Positions 50,917-58,400 of a DNA stretch of 64,000 bases are shown here, piece after piece. The notes beneath the pieces are model-generated. The model searched no databases. It worked only from the letters and a program-made list of their open reading frames with translations, and was not told the origin of the DNA. Location of the stretch: the NCBI GenBank assembly GCA_051920445.1, contig JBPPLN010000001.1, positions 310,001 to 374,000 of the forward strand, read 5' to 3'. The first letter of the stretch is position 1, and every line of letters starts with the position of its first letter. Position numbers and translations under genes: made by a program. The stretch is from CAG-177 sp003514385 (GTDB lineage Bacteria > Bacillota > Clostridia > Oscillospirales > Acutalibacteraceae).

Positions 50917-51684
50917 TCAGATTATTTGGGCAAGCGGAGCGGTCTCAATACCGTTTGCGTTGAGCTCCGCTTTTATACGCCTTGCAAATTCGACTGCCTT
51001 GACTCCGTCGCCGTGCAGGCATATCGAATCGGGCTTCAATTCGATTATTTTTCCGTTTATCGACTCGACCGTGCCGTTTTTAACCATGCCGATAACGCGG
51101 CTGACCGCCTCGTCCTCATCGGTTATGACTGCGCCCGGCTTGCCTCTTGCGACAAGCGAGCCGTCATCCTCATAGGCTCTGTCGGCAAAGACCTCGCTTG
51201 CGGCTCGGAGTCCGATTTTCTTTGCCTCACTCATCATCTTGCTGCCAGAGAGGCAGAGAAGAATAAGCTCGGGGTCAATTTCATAGACAGCCTCGCAAAT
51301 GGCGGCGGCAAGAGTCTCGTCCTTGCCCGCCATATTATAGAGCGCACCGTGGGGTTTTACATGGGCAAGGCGGCATCCGGCAGCCTTGCAAAACGCGGAG
51401 AGCGCGCCTATCTGGTACTGGACGAACGCCTTTGCCTCGGCGGGCGAAACATTCATATTTCTTCTGCCGAAGCCGACAAGATCGGGAAATCCCGGATGCG
51501 CGCCGACCGCGACGCCGTTGTCGCGCGCGAGGGCGACGGTCTTCTGCATCACGAGCGGATCGGACGCATGGAAACCGCAGGCTATGTTGGCGGACGAAAT
51601 ATATTTTATGACCTCATCATCGAGCCCCAGCTTATAGTTGCCGAAGCTCTCGCCGAGATCGCAGTTAAGATCTATTTTGTGCAT
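50917..51684 (-). CDS. pxpA: 5-oxoprolinase subunit A (LamB/YcsF family)
   Basis: 255 residues. DLNCDLGESFGNYKLG at the start, NIACGFHASDP, GAHPGFPDLVGFGRR and HVKPHGALYN are the conserved metal-binding blocks of this deacetylase-like fold. In bacteria PxpA works with PxpB and PxpC to open 5-oxoproline to glutamate using ATP. The ATG at 51684 follows GGGGGC; a longer frame to 51702 overlaps the DUF1445 gene. It is separated from pxpC by the DUF1445 gene. Confidence 0.93.
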   Translation of the reverse strand: MHKIDLNCDLGESFGNYKLGLDDEVIKYISSANIACGFHASDPLVMQKTVALARDNGVAVGAHPGFPDLVGFGRRNMNVSPAEAKAFVQYQIGALSAFCKAAGCRLAHVKPHGALYNMAGKDETLAAAICEAVYEIDPELILLCLSGSKMMSEAKKIGLRAASEVFADRAYEDDGSLVARGKPGAVITDEDEAVSRVIGMVKNGTVESINGKIIELKPDSICLHGDGVKAVEFARRIKAELNANGIETAPLAQII

Positions 51685-51698
51685 ATCTGTGCCCCCTG

Positions 51699-52484
51699 TC
51701 AATATTTAAGCTCGACATTTTTGACATCGGTTATGAGCATATGCCCAGGCGAATGAGTTATCGCGATGGGCGGTTTCGTGCTCATCAGAGCCGACTGCGG
51801 AGTGACGCCGCACGGCCAGAATACAGGCACTTCGCCGGGATTTATAGTAACCGAATCGCCGAAATCGGGCTTTGAGATATCTTTGATACCGATAACGGAC
51901 GGGTCGCCGATATGAATCGGAGCGCCGTGGACTTTCGGCATGGCGGCGGTCGCCGCGACGGCGGTGACTATCTTGTCATAGGGCAGCGGACGCATGCTGA
52001 CGACCATTTTTCCGTGGAAAATTCCGGCGGGCTCGCACTCGATATTCGTAAGATACATCGGAACATTCCTGCCCTCTTCGATATGCCTAATCGGCACATT
52101 TGCGGCTATCAGCTCCGACTCAAAGGAAAAGCTGCATCCGATAAGAAAGCTCACAAAATCATCGCGCCAAAGATGCTCGACGCTCGTATATTCGCCGGTC
52201 ATGACGCCGTTTTCATAGACCCTGTATTTCGGAATATCATTTGCGATATCCGCGCCGGGGGCTATTTTTTTCAAAAAGCGCGAGCCGACATCGCTGACTT
52301 CGAGTATCGGGCACGGGCGCGGGTTGCGCTGGGCGAAAAGTAGGAAGTCATAAGCAAGATCCTTTGGCAGAACGCAGAGGTTCGCCTGAGCATATCCCGC
52401 ACACATGCCTGAAGTGTTACAGGTTATTTTGCCCTCTCTTATAAGCTGCCTTACATCGCGCGGACTCATCGAAGAATAGTCCAT
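51699..52484 (-). CDS. DUF1445 / putative hydro-lyase, half of a D-glutamate cyclase
   Basis: 261 residues. GMCAGYAQANLCVLPKDLAYDFLLFAQRNPRPCPILE, LIGCSFSFESEL, IRHIEEGRNVPMY and GEVPVFWPCGVTPQ are the hallmark blocks of the YcsI/DUF1445 family. The same domain forms the N-terminal half of the mammalian mitochondrial D-glutamate cyclase, whose other half is DUF4392; that domain is encoded three genes upstream here. TGGAGG overlaps the pxpC stop and fixes the ATG at 52484. Assignment to D-glutamate cyclisation is inference from this pairing. Confidence 0.85.
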   Translation of the reverse strand: MDYSSMSPRDVRQLIREGKITCNTSGMCAGYAQANLCVLPKDLAYDFLLFAQRNPRPCPILEVSDVGSRFLKKIAPGADIANDIPKYRVYENGVMTGEYTSVEHLWRDDFVSFLIGCSFSFESELIAANVPIRHIEEGRNVPMYLTNIECEPAGIFHGKMVVSMRPLPYDKIVTAVAATAAMPKVHGAPIHIGDPSVIGIKDISKPDFGDSVTINPGEVPVFWPCGVTPQSALMSTKPPIAITHSPGHMLITDVKNVELKY

Positions 52485-52499
52485 TTTATCTGCCTCCAA

Positions 52500-53486
52500 T
52501 CAGAAACCGGATATAGAGGTATCCGCTCTGAGAATCTTATACTGTAGTTTTTTGAGAAGCTTGTTGTCTTGTTTTATACGCTTGACGGCATACTGGAGAT
52601 CGACCCTTTCAAAGCGCAGGCTGCCGCCCGGACGAAGCTGAGCGAGCAGGGGCAAATCAGAAGTGATGACCGTGGCTATCTTTGCATAGCCGCCGGTAGT
52701 CTGTCTGTCCGCCATCATGATTATCGGCTTGCCGGAAGACGGGATCTGCACCGAGCCTGCGACGATGCCGTCCGAAATAATATCGACGCCGTCAACGCTC
52801 TCGACCGGCGTGCCGTCGAGCTTTATGCCCATTCTGTCGGAGTCACCGGTGACGGAATAAGTTTCGGAATAAAAGATATTTTTACCCTTGTCGGAGAAAT
52901 AATCATCCTGCGGGCCGGGTATGACATGGACGGTAACTGTGCCGTCTTTTTGTTTCTCGGGCTCGAAAACTCGGGAAGTCATGCCGTAGAGATCACTCTG
53001 CGGATATCTGAGCGGCAGAACATCGCCGGATTTCAGCTTTCTGCCCTCGAAGCCGCCGACTTTGCATTTAAGATTCGTTGACATACTGCCCATAACGGGC
53101 GCAATATCAAAGCCGCCCGCCACGGCGAGATAGCCGCGAAGTCCGCTCCTGGCGCTCCCGCAATCGAGAACATCGCCCTTTTTGACGCGCACGGCGCGGT
53201 TTATCGGAATCTCGGTGACTTCGCCCGTCTCGGAATCGGTCACGGTGGGAGCAAACTCGGCTCCGGTTATCGCAATCACATTGTCCTCATCAAAATAAGC
53301 TTTAACGCCGAGCAGGGTCATTTCGAGCACGCCGTCCGACTCGCTGTTATCGAGCAGGATATTGGCGGCTCGAGCGGCAAACTGATCCATTGCGCCGCCC
53401 TGCTGGAATCCCGACGCCATATAGCCGCGGCGTCCGAGATCCTGAACGGTGGTGAGCATACCGGGAGAGATTATATGCATACTCAT
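52500..53486 (-). CDS. pxpC: 5-oxoprolinase subunit C (biotin-dependent carboxyltransferase-like, KipA family)
   Basis: 328 residues of the urea amidolyase/allophanate hydrolase subunit 2 family. TVQDLGRRGYMASGFQQGGAMDQFA, the GLRGYLAVAGGFD block, HVIPGPQDDYF, SDRMGIKLDG and IIMMADRQTTGGYAKI are all conserved. With PxpB it provides the ATP-dependent part of 5-oxoprolinase. It starts one base after the pxpB stop with GGGGAGGG as ribosome binding site. Confidence 0.93.
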   Translation of the reverse strand: MSMHIISPGMLTTVQDLGRRGYMASGFQQGGAMDQFAARAANILLDNSESDGVLEMTLLGVKAYFDEDNVIAITGAEFAPTVTDSETGEVTEIPINRAVRVKKGDVLDCGSARSGLRGYLAVAGGFDIAPVMGSMSTNLKCKVGGFEGRKLKSGDVLPLRYPQSDLYGMTSRVFEPEKQKDGTVTVHVIPGPQDDYFSDKGKNIFYSETYSVTGDSDRMGIKLDGTPVESVDGVDIISDGIVAGSVQIPSSGKPIIMMADRQTTGGYAKIATVITSDLPLLAQLRPGGSLRFERVDLQYAVKRIKQDNKLLKKLQYKILRADTSISGF

Positions 53487-53487
53487 A

Positions 53488-54219
53488 TCATTTGCCCTCC
53501 CCGGTCGTTATTCTGCACTCGTATTCGTTGCGGCTGACGAGCTCTTCAATGCGGCGATACTCCTGTTCATCGACGGCGAAAAAGCGTATATAATCGCCTG
53601 CGCGATAGAGTATCGGCTCCGCGCGGGTCGGGTCGTAGGGCTTAACGGGCGTTCTGCCGATAAGCTGCCAGCCGCCCGGAGACGCGAGCGGATATATTCC
53701 GGTCTGCTCGCCGCCTATGCCGACGGAGCCCGCAGGAATACTTGTTCGCGGGTTTGACAGGCGCGGAGTGTGCAGGCGTTTGTCCATATCGCCGAGATAG
53801 GCAAAGCCGGGCAGGAATCCGAGCATGAAGATAAGATAATCTCTGCCCGTGTGTATATCTATGACCTCCTGCTCGGTGAGCCCGGCATGGGACGCGACAA
53901 AGGCTATATCCTCGCCGAACTCGCCGCCGTAGCAGACGGGGATATTGAAAACTCTCTTCTCCCCGCCCGACACCTGATCGAGCGATTTTATACGCTTTTT
54001 GAGCTTCTTTATCAAAGCCTCGCAGCCCGTCTGCAAGGGATCGTAGCAGACAAGCAGGGAGCGGAATGTAGGAATACATTCCGTCACCCCACGTATCGGC
54101 TTACGGGACAGCGAGTCAGACAGGCCGCGTATTTTTTTATTTATCTCGGGGTCTATAGTCCTGCCGAATTCAACATTGACCGCCGAATCTCCGGCCGGAA
54201 GAAACAGCGTTTCGTTCAT
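53488..54219 (-). CDS. pxpB: 5-oxoprolinase subunit B (KipI family)
   Basis: 243 residues of the allophanate hydrolase subunit 1 family. Recognisable are PAGDSAVNVEFG at the start, IPVCYGGEFGEDI, FMLGFLPGFAYLGDMD and PRTSIPAGSVGIGGEQTGIYPLASPGGW. B. subtilis KipI inhibits the sporulation kinase KinA, but in this gene context the enzyme function is the better reading. 20 bases behind the DUF4392 gene. Confidence 0.93.
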   Translation of the reverse strand: MNETLFLPAGDSAVNVEFGRTIDPEINKKIRGLSDSLSRKPIRGVTECIPTFRSLLVCYDPLQTGCEALIKKLKKRIKSLDQVSGGEKRVFNIPVCYGGEFGEDIAFVASHAGLTEQEVIDIHTGRDYLIFMLGFLPGFAYLGDMDKRLHTPRLSNPRTSIPAGSVGIGGEQTGIYPLASPGGWQLIGRTPVKPYDPTRAEPILYRAGDYIRFFAVDEQEYRRIEELVSRNEYECRITTGEGK

Positions 54220-54239
54220 AGCTTTTTACCCCTTTTTGG

Positions 54240-55307
54240 TTATTCGCCGAAAAAGCCCTTGTCAATGACCTTTTCGAACCAGGTCTTGCAGGTGTCCTCA
54301 AGTCTCAGCGCGTAGCTGACGCACTCGCGCATGAGGTTGACTATCGTCATGTTCATGCTCTTGCCGAAGCCGTCGATAGCCGGGATGCACCAGCCGTACA
54401 TATCGATCATGCCGTTGCGTGCGGCGGCGGTTATCGCCTCGCCCTCGAGCTCGGCGGTGTGCATGATATCAATATCTTTTTTGAGATAAGCTATCGCCGC
54501 TATCATCGCGTAGCAGCCCCAATCGGAGACGGTCGCGGTGATTATATTATCGGTGATGCTCCGAACGGCTATTCCGCCGCCGCATCCGCAGCGGCACTCG
54601 CCCTCGTTGGCATAGGGAATATGCTTATGCAGATGGGGCGCGATAGTACCCGTGCCTATCTCGTTGCCGAGGTCGCCAATCGCGATATTGAGCACGCCCA
54701 TGGCGCGGAGCTTATCGAAGAGGATATCCATTTTCGCCTCAAGGTCTGTCACATCAAGTCCTGTGGCGTTATGGTACTTACCGATTTTATTTTCGCCGGG
54801 CGCTTCGATGCTGATAACAGCGGTGGGCTTGCCGTGTGATATTATCTCATCGGCGCAGCTCTCTGCCTTTGACTTATCTTTTGTGAAAGGCACAACGGCC
54901 ATGGATATCGGATATTTTTTCAGCTCGTCTATAGACTCATAGAGATGAAGTCCGACAACTGCCGCCATAGCTTTGACGGCGGGGACATTCTCCTCCTGGC
55001 AGACGATAACGGGCTTCGCGCCGAACGCGATAACGAGCGAACGCGCGAGCAGGACGGAGCTGATAACGCCGTCCGTCTCGGCACTGCCGAACGGAGGCAG
55101 GACAAAGCCGGTCATTATATAGACGAGGTCATCCTGCTTCAGAGTGTCGCAGAGTTTCCCCGCCGCGTTCATGCAGAGGGGACCGCCCGTGTATTCGCGC
55201 GAAGCGGGATAGAGGATATGACACACGCCGTATCCTCTGGGGTCGATGTTGGAAATGTTGTCGAGGCTGTCACCTAAATTGAGAAGAGTGAGCTCTTTTT
55301 GCGTCAT
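54240..55307 (-). CDS. DUF4392 protein, half of a D-glutamate cyclase
   Basis: 355 residues. IMTGFVLPPFGSAETDGVISSVLLARSL, SIEAPGENKIGKYHNATGLDVTD, NIAIGDLGNEIGTGTI and TATVSDWGCYAMIAAIAYL are the diagnostic blocks of DUF4392, the C-terminal domain of mammalian D-glutamate cyclase (D-Glu to 5-oxo-D-proline). A CRCGCGGG segment near residue 240 could bind metal. GGGGAGCGG precedes the ATG. It stands between the D-amino-acid transaminase (14 bases) and pxpB, as expected for a pathway running D-Glu to 5-oxoproline. Confidence 0.85.
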   Translation of the reverse strand: MTQKELTLLNLGDSLDNISNIDPRGYGVCHILYPASREYTGGPLCMNAAGKLCDTLKQDDLVYIMTGFVLPPFGSAETDGVISSVLLARSLVIAFGAKPVIVCQEENVPAVKAMAAVVGLHLYESIDELKKYPISMAVVPFTKDKSKAESCADEIISHGKPTAVISIEAPGENKIGKYHNATGLDVTDLEAKMDILFDKLRAMGVLNIAIGDLGNEIGTGTIAPHLHKHIPYANEGECRCGCGGGIAVRSITDNIITATVSDWGCYAMIAAIAYLKKDIDIMHTAELEGEAITAAARNGMIDMYGWCIPAIDGFGKSMNMTIVNLMRECVSYALRLEDTCKTWFEKVIDKGFFGE

Positions 55308-55321
55308 ACCGCTCCCCTCCC

Positions 55322-56164
55322 TCAGACAGTTGTAGCGTCGATAAACTCTTTGACGAGGTATTTCTGGAGGATGTCGATAAGCTCAGGCGCTTTGCCGCCG
55401 ACGGGCTTGCCGTCTATCTCGTTTGCGACAAGGCAGAACGAACCGGACGAAGATACAATGACTTCATCGGCATCCATAAGCTCGGCGACAGTAAACGGAG
55501 TCTCGTCAACCGGGATATTGTTCGCCTTGCACGCTCTGATAAGATGCGCGCGGGCGATGCCGGGCAGGATATAATGATCGGTCGGATGGGTCTTGAATAC
55601 ACCGTCCTTTATGATATGTACATTGCTGTGAGCGCACTCGGTGACTCTGTCGCCGCGATGGAAAACGCTCTCGTCGCAGCCTGCCTCGGCGGTCTTCTGA
55701 GCCGCCATGACGCTCGGGATGAGGTTGAGGGTCTTAATATTGCAATGAAGGAATCTTGTGTCCTCAAGGGTTATGAGCTTAATGCGCTGAGAAAGATCCT
55801 TGACCTCTGCGGGCTTGATTGTGACCCAGATGTTGGCCTTGCCCTCTTTGGGGAACGCATGGTTGCGGATTCCGGTTCCGCGGGTCGCCTGCCAATAAAC
55901 AAAGTTATTGCCGCTGTCAACCTTGCTGACCATATCGTTGAGGATGTCTTTCATCTCGTCCTTTGTGCAGGGAAGCTCGATGCGGAGCAGTCCCGCGCTG
56001 TTGAAGAAACGGTCGATGTGCTCGTCAAGAGCGAAGATGACGCCGTTGCGGCTGTAAGTCGCGTCATAGACGCCGTCGCCGAAATAGCACACTCTGTCGT
56101 TCATGGGAACCATCATTTCTTCAAGAGGACCGAATTTGCCGTTGTAATACCCCAGATTTTCCAT
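55322..56164 (-). CDS. dat: D-amino-acid transaminase (D-alanine aminotransferase)
   Basis: 280-residue fold-type IV PLP enzyme moving the amino group between D-alanine and 2-oxoglutarate to give D-glutamate and pyruvate. RVCYFGDGVYDATYSRNG, LEDTRFLHCNIKTLN (Schiff-base lysine K144), GDRVTECAHSNVHIIKDG (E176 binding the cofactor nitrogen) and ILPGIARAHLI are as in D-type enzymes, and the CNIK context favours D- over branched-chain specificity. First gene of the seven-gene operon, behind the promoter at 56282-56311. Confidence 0.88.
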   Translation of the reverse strand: MENLGYYNGKFGPLEEMMVPMNDRVCYFGDGVYDATYSRNGVIFALDEHIDRFFNSAGLLRIELPCTKDEMKDILNDMVSKVDSGNNFVYWQATRGTGIRNHAFPKEGKANIWVTIKPAEVKDLSQRIKLITLEDTRFLHCNIKTLNLIPSVMAAQKTAEAGCDESVFHRGDRVTECAHSNVHIIKDGVFKTHPTDHYILPGIARAHLIRACKANNIPVDETPFTVAELMDADEVIVSSSGSFCLVANEIDGKPVGGKAPELIDILQKYLVKEFIDATTV

Positions 56165-56281
56165 TTATATATCATTCCTTTCCCTGCAAAAATGCAGGAT
56201 ATAATCAACAATTATTCAAAAATCCGCATCGGGCAAAGGCACAAAAGCGAGCCTTGTTTTCCCGCGATTTTCAGCATATTC
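56165..56281 (-). promoter_or_regulatory. Leader of the D-amino-acid operon with hairpin next to the ribosome binding site
   Basis: A ~110-base leader. CCTGCA-4-TGCAGG (56183-56198) ends just before GAAAGGAATG, the dat ribosome binding site, so it could hide or present it. I see no known riboswitch consensus. Confidence 0.4.
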
Positions 56282-56311
56282 ATTATACACACTATTAAAT
56301 ATAAATGTAAA
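56282..56311 (-). promoter_or_regulatory. Promoter of the D-amino-acid/5-oxoproline operon
   Basis: Minus strand: TTTACA (56311-56306), 18 bases, TATAAT (56287-56282). Confidence 0.65.
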
Positions 56312-56419
56312 TAGTACCATTTAGATTCAATATTTTTTGTGGAAAAGCGGAGTTTTTATGAAAATTTTTCGGAAATTCGTCAGAGAGTAGAGATAAAAAT
56401 TTTGAAATACAACAGAAAT

Positions 56420-56446
56420 CAAAAAAGCGTCCCGCAAGCGGGACGC
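56420..56446 (-). terminator. Intrinsic terminator after the O-antigen-ligase-like gene
   Basis: Minus strand: GCGTCCCGC (56446-56438) and GCGGGACGC (56435-56427), perfect 9-bp stem with a two-base loop, then TTTTTTGATT. Confidence 0.85.
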
Positions 56447-56473
56447 CCTGTTTATTTTTGATATATCAGCGTG

Positions 56474-58309
56474 TTATTTATTTTCCGCCGAGCGGTCGCG
56501 CGCATCCTCGCTGACGGAGAGCGCATTCGCCAAAATGGTCGACGCGACGCCGCCGACTGCAGAAAATGTCAGAATATCGCCGTCGAGCGCGGAGAGAATC
56601 AGAATAACGACGGAAGTGAACATATAGACTGCGCAGCCTGCCGAACGGAAAACTTTCGAAAGATTTCCGAGGATAAACGCGAGCAGCTTCAGGAAGATGA
56701 ACGCCGCGGGCAGGATATAGACAACAAAGCCGAGAATACCGTAGTTGAGTGCGACGGTTATGGGATCGGAATGGACCTTTGTCGCGGTCTTTATCGAATC
56801 CGTCTGATCGAACAGCGCGGCGAATTTCAAGCCGAAGAGCTTTGTCTGGATATCGCCCTCGCCGAACATCTTTGAGTAATAAACCGTTCTGTCGATATTT
56901 ATCGCGCCGGCATTCGGAAGCGCGGGACTTCTGAGCGAGCCGAAGCCTATCGCGGCGGCGGGGCTGCGATTTTCCTCCGATGCGGCTGTTCCCGGCTCCT
57001 CGGTGTCGGACTTGTCGGTGGTGTTTTCGGTGACTGTTTCCGACTCCCCTGTGCTGTCTTCTTCGGGGAGGGTTGGAATATAAGGTTTTATAAAGCTCTC
57101 AAGATCGGATCTGTCCGGCATCGTGGGCTTCGTCTGCCACCATCTTGTGGTCTCGGTGCTTATCTCCGTTGTCTCTTCGGAGGTATCATCAGTGCTGTCG
57201 CCGGCGGGTTCTTTTGTGGATTCGCCTGCTGTAGAAGCCGAGCTTTTTTCGGTAGTCTTTTTGTCGTCGCCTTTTGTTGTGTCATCGTCTTTTTTATCGC
57301 TGCCGGGCACATAGCCGGAATCAAGGTTCGGGACATAATCGCTGTCGTCGTCCTCGTCCTCATCGCCGAATATAGGGTTGTCACCGTTCGGATTGACAGT
57401 CGGCGACTGCTGACCGTTATATGTATAGAACATACCCTTGAAGCTGAACGTGCCGTCGAAGCTGCTCTTCACGGGAGATATCGGAAGGAGCGCGAGAATG
57501 AGCACGCAGAAAAGTGCGCTCGAAAGAAATGCACGCATCATGGGCGGACGGTTCTCTTTTCTGCCGTCCCGCCAGGATGAAAATGTCCACATAAAGAAGA
57601 TAGCCGAGAATATGACGGAGACGAAGAGCACGGGTTTTGAATTCGAGAGCACTGCGCCGACGAGAAGCAAGATAATACCTGCCGCCGGGACTATCCACGA
57701 GAGCGTCGCATCGGCGGTCTTTGTGCTATCCGCTTTCTTTCTGCCGAGATGGGAGACGAAGAAAACGAGAGCTGTCGGGATAAGCAGGGCGAGCGCCACA
57801 GCGAACGAGGTCGAATAATGGAACGTGCCCTTCTTCGAAAGATAATTTGTAATGAGCGTCAGAGCGTAGATAAGCGCCGTAGCCGCTATAACGGCGGGGT
57901 GAACCCTGCGTCCGACGGTCTGCGCGGTCTCGAATATGAGCAGGAACATGAACGCGAAGAAGAAAGTATCCGCCATGAGTCCGAGCATATAGAAAAACGC
58001 GACATGGTCTCCGCGGGTCGCGCTCATAAGGCACATCAGCGCAATATATGCGGCAGCGATACCGTTATAGACTTTGAACAGGGTGCTGTATTTACCCTTG
58101 TAGAAGCCGAGGGTGAACACGGTCACAGCGGCAATGATAACCGCCCTGACAGCACCCGAGACGCTGATATAATTCGCCTTGCCGAGATTGATAACAATAG
58201 ACGAAAGTATATCGAGCAGCGGCTGAATGACGACCAGCGCGCAGGTGACGATATAGAGCACTGCGCCCTTTTCGCTGTTTGCACTTTTGACAGTTTTCTG
58301 ATTATTCAT
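56474..58309 (-). CDS. O-antigen ligase-like membrane protein with long acidic/Ser-Thr-rich insert
   Basis: 611 residues. About nine membrane spans in the first ~300 residues and two more after 540 match the layout of O-antigen ligase/polymerase (Wzy/WaaL-like) proteins. KVHSDPITVALNYGILGFVVY resembles the conserved HN/HS..LGILG segment of their catalytic region. Between residues ~310 and 450 lies an outer loop almost entirely of Asp, Glu, Ser, Thr and Lys that must be disordered. It may ligate a surface polysaccharide or other polymer. Single-gene unit with its own promoter and terminator; no other polysaccharide genes nearby. Confidence 0.65.
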   Translation of the reverse strand: MNNQKTVKSANSEKGAVLYIVTCALVVIQPLLDILSSIVINLGKANYISVSGAVRAVIIAAVTVFTLGFYKGKYSTLFKVYNGIAAAYIALMCLMSATRGDHVAFFYMLGLMADTFFFAFMFLLIFETAQTVGRRVHPAVIAATALIYALTLITNYLSKKGTFHYSTSFAVALALLIPTALVFFVSHLGRKKADSTKTADATLSWIVPAAGIILLLVGAVLSNSKPVLFVSVIFSAIFFMWTFSSWRDGRKENRPPMMRAFLSSALFCVLILALLPISPVKSSFDGTFSFKGMFYTYNGQQSPTVNPNGDNPIFGDEDEDDDSDYVPNLDSGYVPGSDKKDDDTTKGDDKKTTEKSSASTAGESTKEPAGDSTDDTSEETTEISTETTRWWQTKPTMPDRSDLESFIKPYIPTLPEEDSTGESETVTENTTDKSDTEEPGTAASEENRSPAAAIGFGSLRSPALPNAGAINIDRTVYYSKMFGEGDIQTKLFGLKFAALFDQTDSIKTATKVHSDPITVALNYGILGFVVYILPAAFIFLKLLAFILGNLSKVFRSAGCAVYMFTSVVILILSALDGDILTFSAVGGVASTILANALSVSEDARDRSAENK

Positions 58310-58365
58310 AATTCACTGTCCTTCCCGAAAAACCATTTTTATTTTCCGCTATTTTCCCTGCTTTG

Positions 58366-58394
58366 ATTATAACACAAACCGTAAAAAATATCAA
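58366..58394 (-). promoter_or_regulatory. Promoter of the O-antigen-ligase-like gene
   Basis: Minus strand: TTGATA (58394-58389), 17 bases, TATAAT (58371-58366), directly behind the ABC-F gene. Confidence 0.7.
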
Positions 58395-58400
58395 TCCGAG

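Noticed and set aside
53488..54219. KipI as sporulation kinase inhibitor
   Set aside because: The context with pxpA, pxpC and D-glutamate cyclase genes supports the 5-oxoprolinase subunit role; the KipI name reflects only one B. subtilis function.
56165..56281. Riboswitch before the D-amino-acid operon
   Set aside because: Only one small hairpin next to the ribosome binding site; no known aptamer consensus seen.
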